A stretch of DNA of 64,000 nucleotides from Bacteroidia bacterium (lineage in GTDB: Bacteria > Bacteroidota > Bacteroidia > Bacteroidales > Paludibacteraceae): positions 1-64,000 of the forward strand of contig SAAL01000002.1 in the NCBI GenBank assembly GCA_009929445.1. The letters run 5' to 3'. Below the pieces are notes generated by a model. The model ran no database searches and was not told where the DNA came from. It saw only the letters and a list, made by a program, of their open reading frames with translations. Shown here in pieces: positions 18,778-27,021 of this stretch. A program made the translations under genes and the position numbers. Each line of letters opens with the position of its first letter. Within the stretch, counting starts at the first letter, position 1.

Positions 18778-19242
18778 CTATTTTCGGGGGCGTCTTACTA
18801 CATTTTCGTACGTATCAATCCAGGTCTGAACATCCACTTTCCGCGCCAGTTCGCCAATCAGTTCATATGGAATATCATCCATTTTTTTAAAACGAATACA
18901 CCCTTTGCCCATATCCGGTTTTGTTTTGCAATGTTTGGGATACTCAGCTTCAAACCACTCAGCAATTCCGGGAACCGAATATACGCCCATATGATACAAC
19001 GCAACATGATTTTTCTGTGAAGCCAGATTCATCAGCGGGAGCGGTACTTTAGGTTTCACAGCGTAGCCCGCCGGATAAATGGAATATGGTACCACGTAAC
19101 CAATCATTCCGTAACTTATTTCTTCTTCATAACCGATCGGAAGATTTTCTTTCAACACTTTACGCAGTTTTTCGATGACTATTTTTCGGTCGTCGGAAAG
19201 TCCGGCAACATAATCATCACATGTTTGGGGATTTGTAGTCAT
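18778..19242 (-). CDS. DUF1801 domain protein
   Basis: This 154-residue cytoplasmic protein has the DUF1801/YdhG-like layout: an N-terminal helix pair (YVAGLSDDRKIVIEKLRKVL), EEEISYGMIGYVVP, a central LASQKNHVALYHMG and a C-terminal GKGCIRFKKMDDIP. The fold resembles frataxin-like/YdhG proteins whose role is not settled. It ends four bases from the convergent PAQR gene, so the two transcripts may overlap. Confidence 0.82.
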   Translation of the reverse strand: MTTNPQTCDDYVAGLSDDRKIVIEKLRKVLKENLPIGYEEEISYGMIGYVVPYSIYPAGYAVKPKVPLPLMNLASQKNHVALYHMGVYSVPGIAEWFEAEYPKHCKTKPDMGKGCIRFKKMDDIPYELIGELARKVDVQTWIDTYENVVRRPRK

Positions 19243-19357
19243 GGGTGGTTTTTATATTAAAGTTTTAATTTCAGACAAGTTTTACTTCAGATCAGATGCA
19301 AAAATAATATATTTGTTGAAATGCCAAAAGTTAATGATGTTTCAGGAAAATTTTATT

Positions 19358-19395
19358 CAAAAAAAAAACCTGCCAGAGTTCATAACTTTGACAGG
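19358..19395 (-). terminator. Terminator of the ffh-folD unit
   Basis: CCTGCCAGAGTT (19369-19380) pairs with AACTTTGACAGG (19384-19395), with one mismatch and one wobble. On the minus strand it is followed by a run of about ten T, immediately downstream of folD. Confidence 0.8.
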
Positions 19396-19422
19396 ATTCA
19401 TATTTTGCGTTTCCTTAACTGA

Positions 19423-20358
19423 TTAAGAATAAATCTCCCCTTTTGCTGCCAACAACGTATTTTTTAGCAGAGAAACAATCGTCATGGGACCTACGCCGCC
19501 GGGTACGGGTGTAATGTACGAACAATTCGGTGCGACTTCATCGAATTTCACATCACCTCTTAGTCGGAAACCACTTTTGGTTTCGGTGCTGGGAACGCGC
19601 GTGGTACCCACATCAATCACTACGGCACCTTCCTTCACCATATCGCCCCGCAAAAACTCGGGTTTTCCCAATGCTGCGATAATGATATCGGCTTGCAGCG
19701 TAATTTCTTTCAGATTTTGGGTTCGGCTATGGCAAACGGTCACCGTAGCGTCTCCGGGATATGATTTTTGCATCATCAGCGAAGCAATTGGTTTTCCAAC
19801 GATATTGCTGCGGCCAATCACCACACAATGTTTTCCGGAAGTCGGGATTTCGTAGCGTTTCAGCAGTTCCATAATTCCATAAGGAGTAGCAGAAACGTAG
19901 CAAGGTAACCCGATGGACATTCTGCCAACATTTACAGGGTGAAATCCATCCACATCCTTGCGGTAATCAATGGCTTCAATTACTTTTTGCTCCGAAATAT
20001 GTTTCGGAAGCGGAAGCTGAACAATGAAACCATCCAACGCTGCATCCTGATTCAATTCTTGAATTTTGGAGAGCAACTCAGATTCTGAAACAGTATCATC
20101 GAAAGCGATTCTGGTAGAACGAAATCCCACTTCTTCACAAGATTTCACCTTGTTTGCCACGTAAGTTTCGCTGCCGCCGTCGTGGCCAACAATGATAACT
20201 GCCAGGTGCGGAGCCCGTTTTCCGGCTGCAATCATCGCTTTCACTTCTTCGGCAATTTCGGCTTTTATTTGTTGTGAGATGAGTTTTCCGTCGATTAAAG
20301 CCCCCTTTAATCCCCCGAAGAGAGAATTTCCGTTTGATGTTTGATTACTATTTGACAT
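19423..20358 (-). CDS. folD: Bifunctional methylene-tetrahydrofolate dehydrogenase/cyclohydrolase with repeat-derived N terminus
   Basis: FolD interconverts methylene-, methenyl- and formyl-tetrahydrofolate with NADP. Family motifs are [37 protein letters not shown] and [11 protein letters not shown]. Homology starts at [13 protein letters not shown], about 20 residues after the only available ATG. The preceding NSLFGGLKG is encoded by a palindromic repeat (20297-20329), so the repeat appears to have supplied the N terminus and the start moved upstream. The gene follows ffh on the same strand. Confidence 0.93.
   Translation of the reverse strand: MSNSNQTSNGNSLFGGLKGALIDGKLISQQIKAEIAEEVKAMIAAGKRAPHLAVIIVGHDGGSETYVANKVKSCEEVGFRSTRIAFDDTVSESELLSKIQELNQDAALDGFIVQLPLPKHISEQKVIEAIDYRKDVDGFHPVNVGRMSIGLPCYVSATPYGIMELLKRYEIPTSGKHCVVIGRSNIVGKPIASLMMQKSYPGDATVTVCHSRTQNLKEITLQADIIIAALGKPEFLRGDMVKEGAVVIDVGTTRVPSTETKSGFRLRGDVKFDEVAPNCSYITPVPGGVGPMTIVSLLKNTLLAAKGEIYS
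20297..20329. repeat. CCCCCTTTAATCCCCCGAAG repeat inside folD
   Basis: This palindromic-family element lies entirely within the folD reading frame and encodes roughly residues 11-21 of the protein. Confidence 0.7.
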
Positions 20359-20399
20359 ATAAAATTGATTTTATCGTAAACTTCTGCAAATTACAAACT

Positions 20400-20431
20400 A
20401 AGCCTTCCCTTCGGGAAGGTTTGGACGGGTT
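20400..20431. repeat. CCTTCCCTTCGGGAAGG repeat at the ffh 3' end
   Basis: A perfect CCTTCCC/GGGAAGG palindrome followed by TTTGGACGGG sits in the ffh-folD gap and runs into the ffh stop codon. Confidence 0.7.
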
Positions 20432-21749
20432 ATCTTCTCTTCTTGAATTTAGGCAAACCTTGCTTCAATGTTGCCTGACGCATCATTTTGCTCATCTGAT
20501 CAAACTGTTTGAGCAGCCGGTTAACATCAACAATGGTGGTTCCGCTTCCTTTGGCAATACGGTTTTTGCGGCTTGCATTGAGAGATGCAGGATTGCTGCG
20601 TTCGTAGGGAGTCATGGAGTGAATGATGGCTTCTATTCCTTTGAATGCATCGTCGTCGATATCCACATCTTTCAGCGCTTTACTCATTCCGGGAATCATA
20701 GAAGCCAGATCTTTGATGTTACCCATTTTCTTGATTTGCTGAATTTGCGACATGAAATCATCAAAATCGAACTGATTTTTAGCGATTTTCTTGCTAATAC
20801 GGCGTGCTTCTTCTTCGTCGTACTGTTCCTGAGCTTTTTCCACCAGCGATACGATATCACCCATCCCGAGAATACGGTCGGCCATACGTTCGGGGTGGAA
20901 CACATCGAGTGCATCCATTTTCTCGCCCGTACCCACGAATTTGATCGGTTTATCGACCACTGAGCGGATGGAAAGTGCCGCACCACCACGTGTATCGCCA
21001 TCGAGTTTGGTAAGAACTACACCGTCGAAATTCAGTCTTTCATTGAATTCTTTAGCCGTATTTACTGCGTCCTGTCCGGTCATGGAATCGACAACAAACA
21101 GAATCTCCTGCGGATTGATGGCCTGTTTGATGGCCGCAATTTCGTTCATCATCAGTTCGTCAATAGCCAGACGACCGGCCGTATCGACGATGACCACGTC
21201 ATTTCCCATATTGCGTGCCTGGCGAATGGCATCCTGAGCTATTTTTACAGGATTTTTGTTATCTTCGTCAGAATAAACCGGGATATTGAGCTGTGAACCA
21301 AGCACTTTCAGCTGTTCGATGGCTGCCGGACGGTACACGTCGCAGGCTACGAGCATGGGACGTTTACCACGCTTGGTTTTCAATAAGTTGGCAAGTTTAC
21401 CGGAGAAGGTGGTTTTACCCGAACCCTGCAACCCGGACATCAGAATCACGGTCGGCGACCCTTTCAGGTTGATATCCACACTGCTTCCGCCCATCAGCAT
21501 CGCCAGTTCATCGTGAACGATTTTCACCATCAGCTGCTGCGGTTTCAGCGCATTGAGTACATTCTGTCCGATAGCTTTTTCCTTCACCGTATCGGTAAAT
21601 GTTTTTGCTACCTTGTAGTTAACATCGGCATCCAAAAGAGCTTTGCGCACATCTTTCAGGGTTTCGGCCACGTTGATTTCCGTGATTTTACCTTCGCCTT
21701 TGAGTATCTTGAAAGACCGTTCCAGCCTATCACTTAATGATTCAAACAT
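20430..21749 (-). CDS. ffh: Signal recognition particle protein Ffh
   Basis: Ffh is the GTPase of the signal recognition particle and targets nascent membrane proteins to the translocon. The 439 residues contain G1 GLQGSGKTTFSGKLA (about 108), G3 DTAGRL (about 190) and G4 TKLDGD (about 248). The methionine-rich M domain with SGTTIVDVNRLLKQFDQM follows. The gene has a complete promoter just to its right, 29 bp inside the prophage junction, so the insertion did not separate gene and promoter. Confidence 0.96.
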   Translation of the reverse strand: MFESLSDRLERSFKILKGEGKITEINVAETLKDVRKALLDADVNYKVAKTFTDTVKEKAIGQNVLNALKPQQLMVKIVHDELAMLMGGSSVDINLKGSPTVILMSGLQGSGKTTFSGKLANLLKTKRGKRPMLVACDVYRPAAIEQLKVLGSQLNIPVYSDEDNKNPVKIAQDAIRQARNMGNDVVIVDTAGRLAIDELMMNEIAAIKQAINPQEILFVVDSMTGQDAVNTAKEFNERLNFDGVVLTKLDGDTRGGAALSIRSVVDKPIKFVGTGEKMDALDVFHPERMADRILGMGDIVSLVEKAQEQYDEEEARRISKKIAKNQFDFDDFMSQIQQIKKMGNIKDLASMIPGMSKALKDVDIDDDAFKGIEAIIHSMTPYERSNPASLNASRKNRIAKGSGTTIVDVNRLLKQFDQMSKMMRQATLKQGLPKFKKRR

Positions 21750-21791
21750 AATTTGGTTTTCTATTGAAAAATCTGGTTTATTTCAGGAGTG

Positions 21792-21822
21792 CAAAGATAG
21801 TAAAATTAGCAGAAAAGACAAA
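21792..21822 (-). promoter_or_regulatory. Complete promoter of ffh
   Basis: On the minus strand TTTG (21819-21822) and TATCTTTG (21792-21799) are separated by exactly 19 nt. This marks host sequence and bounds the left prophage end to the right of 21822. Confidence 0.78.
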
Positions 21823-21847
21823 GCATTGTCACTCCGACAACATGCAG

Positions 21848-21852
21848 AAAAT
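21848..21852. repeat. Left target-site duplication AAAAT
   Basis: AAAAT immediately precedes the TG at 21853 and recurs immediately after the CA at 58746-58747. Five base pairs is the duplication length made by Mu. Confidence 0.8.
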
Positions 21853-21871
21853 TGATTTCTATGGGCATAAA

Positions 21872-21883
21872 AACAAAAAGTAC
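21872..21883 (+). repeat. Left-end transposase site L1
   Basis: AACAAAAAGTAC, preceded by AAA, matches the two right-end copies in inverted orientation. It starts 19 nt inside the left terminus. Confidence 0.75.
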
Positions 21884-22020
21884 AAAAGAAAAAACGTAAT
21901 GTACTGATATTTAAGCAAGTAAAGCGGGATGATAAAAAACGATTTGTGCATTTGCTTTAATTTAGGTTTAATTTTTGGTCTGAAAAGGTGCAACAAATTG
22001 GTGATAGGTTTAACCGGTGC

Positions 22021-22053
22021 TTAAAAAGTGCCTAAAAAGTGCTTAAAAAGCGG
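22021..22053 (+). repeat. Tandem 11-mers resembling the end sites
   Basis: TTAAAAAGTGC, CTAAAAAGTGC and TTAAAAAGCGG follow one another without spacing. They resemble the AAAAAGTAC core of L1, and another GCAAAAAGTGC lies at 22371-22381. They could be further transposase or regulator sites. Confidence 0.5.
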
Positions 22054-22109
22054 ACAGAATGGCATAGAAATAACAATTACAGACGCTGAGGACGGATGAA
22101 CCGACCCAA

Positions 22110-22138
22110 AAACGAGCCCCAAAAACGGGGCTTTTTTT
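22110..22138. terminator. Bidirectional terminator between left end and repressor
   Basis: AGCCCC (22115-22120) and GGGGCT (22127-22132) form a stem with T-rich sequence on both strands. It would stop leftward repressor transcripts before they reach ffh. The rest of 21884-22408 has no gene; it holds the tandem 11-mers and a direct repeat of GGGTGGACAA at about 22191-22211. Confidence 0.7.
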
Positions 22139-22408
22139 ATGCCTACCGGCGAAGTAAATATTAGGGCAAAAATGCTGATGGGGGGACGGATGGGTGGACA
22201 AATGGGTGGACAAAAACCGATAAAAACAAGGCTGTAACTAACGGCATAGATGCATAAATATAGTTAAAATGACGTTAAAAACGGCGATAAGCACCCCCAT
22301 AAGTACATAAAAAAGCGAGTTAAAAACGCCATAAACTGTTGATAAATAGTAAAATAACGTCATTTAACCCGCAAAAAGTGCTTGTCTGCCTCTGAAAAAG
22401 GAAAAAAA

Positions 22409-23074
22409 CTACTCTAATCTGATCACTCCAACTACCAAAGCAATCCCGGCAATTTCGTCCATAGGAATAGCAAAAGGCGGGTAATCTTTGTTGTCTGAAA
22501 TTGCCATGATAGAGTGCTCACCGTTTTCTTTTATGCGCTTGACAACCAATCCCTGCTCCTTTGTAGCAATTACGTGCACCCGGTTCCACTGAATAAATTG
22601 GCTCTCCCTGATAATTTTGCACGCGATAACATCCCCGCTATTATACTTCGGATACATGGATGAACCGGCGACTTCAATCATGAAGTCAATCTTGCGATCC
22701 TTAAATTTAGGCACTACGTAATAAGCCTTAACATCCGTGGCTTCTATCTTAAAGTCAGCTGATCCAAACCCTGCAACCACACTTAACCCAACAAAAGGAA
22801 TAGCATTTATACTTTCTGACGGATGTATTTCAGTTGCTTCCGGTGTTTCGTCTCTAAACATTGAACCATTACCAGTTAAAATCCATTCGGGAGAAACATT
22901 TTGATAAGAGGTCAAAAATTTGACTATCTTGTCTGCACCTATTTCGCTTTTCAAACCGACACCTTTAAAATTAGACGCAGCTACTTCAAGCTCATTGAAT
23001 AAGTCAGTACGACTTATGCCTTGATTTTTAGCAAAATATAAAATTCTTTCTTTTATAGTCAAATTTTTGTCCAT
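22409..23074 (-). CDS. S24/LexA-like prophage repressor
   Basis: This 221-residue protein is the probable immunity repressor. An N-terminal helix-turn-helix region (ERILYFAKNQGISRTDLFNEL) is joined to a C-terminal S24 peptidase domain. The catalytic serine is in GSSMYPKY (S139) and the lysine in GLVVKRIK (K179), so RecA-stimulated self-cleavage is expected. I chose the ATG at 23074 because the longer frame would run through the operator region. It is transcribed leftward, divergent from the early genes, as in Mu. Confidence 0.9.
   Translation of the reverse strand: MDKNLTIKERILYFAKNQGISRTDLFNELEVAASNFKGVGLKSEIGADKIVKFLTSYQNVSPEWILTGNGSMFRDETPEATEIHPSESINAIPFVGLSVVAGFGSADFKIEATDVKAYYVVPKFKDRKIDFMIEVAGSSMYPKYNSGDVIACKIIRESQFIQWNRVHVIATKEQGLVVKRIKENGEHSIMAISDNKDYPPFAIPMDEIAGIALVVGVIRLE
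22911..22924. promoter_or_regulatory. Operator-like palindrome O3
   Basis: GTCAAAAATTTGAC resembles the two palindromes upstream of the gene but lies within the repressor coding sequence. Confidence 0.5.
23058..23071. promoter_or_regulatory. Operator-like palindrome O2
   Basis: GTCAAATTTTTGTC overlaps the first codons of the repressor. It lies exactly 30 bp from the next copy. Confidence 0.6.
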
Positions 23075-23079
23075 AATAT

Positions 23080-23110
23080 TTTGATAAGTCAAAATTTTGT
23101 CTTTACTTTG
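23080..23110 (+). promoter_or_regulatory. Early rightward promoter with embedded operator O1
   Basis: TTTG (23080-23083) and TTACTTTG (23103-23110, one mismatch to TAnnTTTG) are separated by 19 nt. GTCAAAATTTTGTC (23088-23101) fills the spacer, so a bound repressor would block polymerase directly. Confidence 0.6.
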
Positions 23111-23175
23111 CAAAGTCTTTCAATTTAAAAGAACGCCATAAAGGTCGGAAAAATATTTAAGAATACCATATAAGT

Positions 23176-23364
23176 ATGAGAAAATTTATAAAAGTGCCAC
23201 ACGGAAAGTCGCAGGAGCTTGAAAAGATATTTGGCTGTACGGCTCCAGTGGTGCGGGAAGCACTGAATTTCAGGCAAAAAGTACAACCGGATGCGATAAA
23301 ACTGGCCCAAAAGATCAGAAAAGCGGCACTTGAAATGGGGGGTACTGAATACGAAACAAAATAA
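23176..23364 (+). CDS. Small helix-turn-helix early protein (Ner-like position)
   Basis: This 62-residue basic protein has a DNA-binding pattern: ELEKIFGCTAPVVREALNFR is a predicted helix-turn-helix, followed by AIKLAQKIRKAALEMGG. It is the first gene rightward of the early promoter, the place occupied by ner in Mu, so a role in shutting down early or repressor transcription is a reasonable inference. I do not recognise a named family with certainty. Confidence 0.65.
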   Translation: MRKFIKVPHGKSQELEKIFGCTAPVVREALNFRQKVQPDAIKLAQKIRKAALEMGGTEYETK

Positions 23365-23381
23365 CTAACCAAATAAAATCA

Positions 23382-23387
23382 CACGGA
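23382..23387 (+). promoter_or_regulatory. CACGGA motif before a start codon
   Basis: CACGGA lies 2 nt before the ATG at 23390. The same hexamer precedes the starts at 26137 and 27665 by 1 nt. It may be a translation-associated element of the early genes. Confidence 0.35.
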
Positions 23388-23389
23388 AA

Positions 23390-23554
23390 ATGAAAACATT
23401 AAACGGAATTAAATCGGGACTTATCTTCACGGCTTCGGCTGTGGCGGTAACCGGATTGGTGGCCTATTTATTTATCGGTGCCTGGCACTTAGTATTAATT
23501 TCAATCATAGCCTGCATAATGGGCTTAACACTTAAAAACGAGGAGGAATTATGA
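23390..23554 (+). CDS. Small two-helix membrane protein
   Basis: This 54-residue protein (MKTLNGIKSGLIFTASAVAV and onward) contains two hydrophobic helices separated by AWHL and ends in KNEEEL. Its stop overlaps the next start as ATGA, indicating translational coupling in the early operon. No family is recognised. Early membrane proteins of this size in phages sometimes act in superinfection exclusion or host takeover, but nothing here proves that. Confidence 0.6.
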   Translation: MKTLNGIKSGLIFTASAVAVTGLVAYLFIGAWHLVLISIIACIMGLTLKNEEEL

Positions 23555-23865
23555 AAAAACGGGAAGTTTATAGTACCAGGATTTACAGACTTCTGTTTGT
23601 GGCGAATGTAAGTGCGGCGAGCCAAGAACTGGCACGCGAAAAAGCACGGCAGGAGATGTTCCGCCGTGAATGCGGACTGACGGCTCAAACTTTTAGGGTC
23701 GAGGTTAAAGAACTTTCGCCCGGACTATTTGAGTGCCGAGTTTTTGACTTCTATTTTATTGAATCGCTTAGTCTCCGCGAGCGAATCAGACACTTGCTTT
23801 ACAAAGTCAGGACAGCAGCATTTTTCAATGTAGGCATTGTTCCCGAACTCATCGTAATCGAATGA
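23551..23865 (+). CDS. Hypothetical early protein
   Basis: This 104-residue protein of unknown function begins MKKREVYSTRIYRLLFV and has a mixed helix/strand character with many Arg and Glu residues. It starts within the preceding stop codon (ATGA). Its last 141 bp overlap the antisense gene at 23725-23973, so its C-terminal third must be compatible with two coding frames, or the true gene is shorter. Confidence 0.5.
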   Translation: MKKREVYSTRIYRLLFVANVSAASQELAREKARQEMFRRECGLTAQTFRVEVKELSPGLFECRVFDFYFIESLSLRERIRHLLYKVRTAAFFNVGIVPELIVIE

Positions 23866-23973
23866 AACGCGGGCTTTTTTCTTGTGAGTTGGACAGAGTA
23901 GATTTTTCAACAACTCTTTTCCGGTATTTTCGGCAGCTCCAAAATCTTCTTCTTGATAGTAAGATGCACCCAT
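23725..23973 (-). CDS. Small cysteine-containing protein transcribed against the early operon
   Basis: This 82-residue protein has a CPTHKKK motif followed about 25 residues later by IEKCCCPDF, a spacing seen in small Bacteroidota proteins of unknown role that may bind metal. It has its own -7 box (TAACTTTG on the minus strand, 24001-24008), unlike the early genes. It could therefore be expressed from the lysogen. It overlaps the 3' end of the rightward gene by 141 bp. Confidence 0.6.
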   Translation of the reverse strand: MGASYYQEEDFGAAENTGKELLKNLLCPTHKKKARVSFDYDEFGNNAYIEKCCCPDFVKQVSDSLAETKRFNKIEVKNSALK

Positions 23974-24000
23974 TTTGATTGATTTTTATTGTTAGCACGA

Positions 24001-24045
24001 CAAAGTTAATCAAAAATCCCGGAACCGATTGAAATAGGTTTCGGG
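24001..24045 (-). promoter_or_regulatory. -7 box and inverted repeat before the leftward small gene
   Basis: TAACTTTG is read on the minus strand at 24001-24008. CCCGGAACC (24018-24026) and GGTTTCGGG (24037-24045) form an inverted repeat covering the expected -33 region, a possible operator. Confidence 0.5.
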
Positions 24046-24059
24046 AACTAAAAAAACAA

Positions 24060-24079
24060 AACAGACAGGAATGTCTGTT
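24060..24079. repeat. AACAGACA/TGTCTGTT palindrome
   Basis: An AACAGACA...TGTCTGTT hairpin lies just upstream of the transposase. A near-identical copy occurs at 34018-34037. Confidence 0.6.
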
Positions 24080-24098
24080 CACCAAAAAAAAAAGCCTT

Positions 24099-26078
24099 AT
24101 GGTTGAATATTATAATAACACACTTACACTGGAAGCCAGCTGGCTTGTGGAGCAGGATATAATCAGCGAAAGCAATTATAAAAAAATGACTACACGACAG
24201 CAGATACAGGTTCTTCGTCGTGGCTGCCTGAATACTCCCGCGCTGGTGGCTTATGACAGTATGCCGGAACGTTTCAAACGCCGGGTGGTGGAAGTTATCG
24301 GTAAAAGTCCGTACGACCTGGTGAAGACCAATCAACTGCAGGCCATGATTGAAGACAATGCCGAACTATCGCAATACTTCGACACCTATAAGATAGCCGA
24401 CGGGCGGTTTATCCCGCAGAACACCCGGCATGAATACTATATAAACGCTATTATACTGGACGCCATTCACCGGCTATTGACAGACAAAAAAGCAAAAAAA
24501 TCAGCCCTTGGGCACAAAATGAAAAGGGCGTGGGAACAGATCAGTGAAGCCGTAGCGGAACTTGACAGAACGCGTTACCCTCACAGTCTGCCCGCCAACG
24601 CCCGCCGCCTGGAAGACAAGTATAAAAAATACCGATCCGAAGGGCCGGAATGTTTGATCCATAAGAATTTCGCTAACAATAACGCCGCGAAGGTGGACGA
24701 TAAGGACAAAGAGAGCGTAATCGTTGAGCTGCTGGCCGCTCCGAACAACATGGACAACGTGCAGGTGATGAAATTTTACAACCTGATAGCCGAAAAGGCC
24801 GGATGGAAAAAAATAACCGCCGGAACCGTGGCCAACTGGCGTGAAGAGTACGACACGATGATATACGCCGGACGTCGTGGATCCGTAGCTTTCTCCAACA
24901 AAAAAGCTATGCAGGTCAAACGATCCGCTCCGAGCGCTCCGATGTACTTCTGGACACTTGACGGCTGGGATGCTGAATTACTTTATCAGAAATTCGAGAA
25001 CGGACGCACAACCTACCATAACCGTCCGACCGTGGTGGTAGTTCTGGATGCTTTCAATAAATATCCAGTAGGCTATGCTGTAGGCACCAACGAAACGCCC
25101 GAACTCATACAGATGGCCCTTCGGAATGCCGCCCGCCACACTGCCGAACTATTCGGGACGATGTACCGCACTCACCAGATACAAAGTGACCGGTACGCTG
25201 TGAAGATGATGACCCCATTTTATGAAACCCTGGGAAAACACTACACACCCGCAAAGGCTAAGAACGCCAAGGCAAAGATCATTGAGCCGTACTTCAACCA
25301 CATCAATAAGACATACTGTCAGATACAGCCCAACTGGTCGGGCTTCGGGATCACTTCCGATCCGGAAAAGCAGCCCAACGTGGAATTCATTAATAAGTTC
25401 AAAAAGAACTTCCCGGAATTCGAGGATGTATGCCGACAGATTGACGTGATCATTATGGCCGAACGGGCGAATAAAGTACAAGCCTATATGAGCGCCTGGG
25501 ATAAACTTCCGGACACCGAAAAAATTGAACTTTCATACAAAAACTACCTCATGCAGTTTGGATCCACTACCGGCCGTCAGATACTGATGCAGCACAACGG
25601 CCTTCTCCCAACGATTAACGGCGTGAAACGCACCTACGACTGCTTTGACACCGATTTCAGAAACCATAGCACAGTTAAATGGAACGTAGTGTATGATCCG
25701 GACGACATGAGCCGTGCGCTTGCGGTGAATGAGGATCAGACGCTTCAATTCTTACTCGAGGAGAAATATGTACAGCCCATGGCGCTGAAAGACCGAAAGG
25801 ACGGCGACAGCGAACAGCTGGAACGCGTACGGAGCTACAACAAGAAGATTGAAAATGACGTGACAGAATTCCGCGCCATGTCGGCCGAGAGCGCCAGCGA
25901 GTTTATCGGGATGCTGCCGCAGTTTGAGACACTGAAAAAGATGTGCATAACGGATAGTAAGGGGCAGCATAAGCTCAACCGTAACTGTGCCAGGGCGATA
26001 GAGGAAGGCGCTGCCGTAAAGGCTGTAAACACGGTTCAGGCTGAAGTGACGGAAACCAGTATATGGGATAAGATATAA
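24099..26078 (+). CDS. Mu-like DDE transposase (MuA homologue)
   Basis: This 659-residue transposase would join phage ends to target DNA for integration and replicative transposition. The N-terminal part is a predicted DNA-binding region (TTRQQIQVLRRG). The catalytic core has FWTLDGWD (D288), IQSDRYA (D364) and KIIEPYF (E396), a complete DDE triad with Mu-like spacing. A C-terminal beta-barrel and a helical tail follow, the latter the expected contact for the MuB-like ATPase encoded next. The end sites it should bind are at 21872, 58696 and 58718. Confidence 0.93.
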   Translation: MVEYYNNTLTLEASWLVEQDIISESNYKKMTTRQQIQVLRRGCLNTPALVAYDSMPERFKRRVVEVIGKSPYDLVKTNQLQAMIEDNAELSQYFDTYKIADGRFIPQNTRHEYYINAIILDAIHRLLTDKKAKKSALGHKMKRAWEQISEAVAELDRTRYPHSLPANARRLEDKYKKYRSEGPECLIHKNFANNNAAKVDDKDKESVIVELLAAPNNMDNVQVMKFYNLIAEKAGWKKITAGTVANWREEYDTMIYAGRRGSVAFSNKKAMQVKRSAPSAPMYFWTLDGWDAELLYQKFENGRTTYHNRPTVVVVLDAFNKYPVGYAVGTNETPELIQMALRNAARHTAELFGTMYRTHQIQSDRYAVKMMTPFYETLGKHYTPAKAKNAKAKIIEPYFNHINKTYCQIQPNWSGFGITSDPEKQPNVEFINKFKKNFPEFEDVCRQIDVIIMAERANKVQAYMSAWDKLPDTEKIELSYKNYLMQFGSTTGRQILMQHNGLLPTINGVKRTYDCFDTDFRNHSTVKWNVVYDPDDMSRALAVNEDQTLQFLLEEKYVQPMALKDRKDGDSEQLERVRSYNKKIENDVTEFRAMSAESASEFIGMLPQFETLKKMCITDSKGQHKLNRNCARAIEEGAAVKAVNTVQAEVTETSIWDKI

Positions 26079-26136
26079 CCACGAATTACATTCATCACGA
26101 ATTACACGAATTATAACGAATTAAAAATACACGGAC

Positions 26137-27006
26137 ATGAAATTTGTAACACCCGAAATTAAACGAGAGATTACCGGTAAACTGAAAATTTACTGCGAAC
26201 GGTACGAAAGTCAGAATAAAGCGGCCAACACGCTGAAAGGCGTAAGTTCAGCAACAGTGAGTCAGATGCTAAACGGCAACTGGAAGCTGATCACCGAGCA
26301 AATGTGGCGCAATGTAGCCACGCAAGTGGGCTGGAAAGAAAACCCCTGGTACAGCGGAGAAACCAGCAACCTGAAGGAACTGAAACAGCTATACCAAGCC
26401 GCCATGGATAAGAGCATGGTGCTCGCCATCACCGCTGAAGCCGGTACCGGAAAGACCTGGACTGCCAACGAGTTTTGCTCAGAAACCAAAAGCGCCTTTG
26501 TACTCCGGTGCAACGAGTTTTGGAATAAAAAGACCTTCCTTGCCGAACTTTGTAACGTGCTGGCGATAGACTGCCGCGGTTACAACATGATAGAGATGAT
26601 GCAGGACATCGTTTGGACATTGAAGACAAAAAATAAACCGCTCCTGATTCTGGACGAGGCAGATAAGCTGGCCGACGCTATCCTTTATTTTTTCATCACA
26701 ATATACAATTATCTGGAGGATGAGTGCGGGCTAATACTGCAGGCAACCGACTACCTGGAAAAACGTCTCAAAGGCGGGGTAAACAAAAACGCGAAAGGCT
26801 TTCCGGAAATTTGGAGCCGCCTGGGGCGCAAATGCATCCACCTGAACGGCGTAAACGCCGACGATATCCGCAATATTTGCTTAGCAAACGGGATGGAAAA
26901 TGAAGCCGACATCGAGCTGGTGATACTGGACAGTGAGAGCGATTTCAGACGTGTAAAACGAAAAATACAGGCTATAACCGGTAAAAAAGCCGCTGTCCTG
27001 AACTAA
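26137..27006 (+). CDS. MuB-like AAA+ ATPase, transposition target activator
   Basis: This 289-residue protein combines an N-terminal Cro-like helix-turn-helix (NKAANTLKGVSSATVSQML) with an AAA+ domain. Walker A is AEAGTGKTW near residue 105 and Walker B is LLILDEADKL near residue 170. This is the MuB layout: ATP-dependent DNA-binding filaments that choose the target and stimulate the transposase. It follows the transposase by 58 bp and is preceded by the CACGGA motif. Confidence 0.9.
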   Translation: MKFVTPEIKREITGKLKIYCERYESQNKAANTLKGVSSATVSQMLNGNWKLITEQMWRNVATQVGWKENPWYSGETSNLKELKQLYQAAMDKSMVLAITAEAGTGKTWTANEFCSETKSAFVLRCNEFWNKKTFLAELCNVLAIDCRGYNMIEMMQDIVWTLKTKNKPLLILDEADKLADAILYFFITIYNYLEDECGLILQATDYLEKRLKGGVNKNAKGFPEIWSRLGRKCIHLNGVNADDIRNICLANGMENEADIELVILDSESDFRRVKRKIQAITGKKAAVLN

Positions 27007-27021
27007 TTAAACAGTGTTTGA

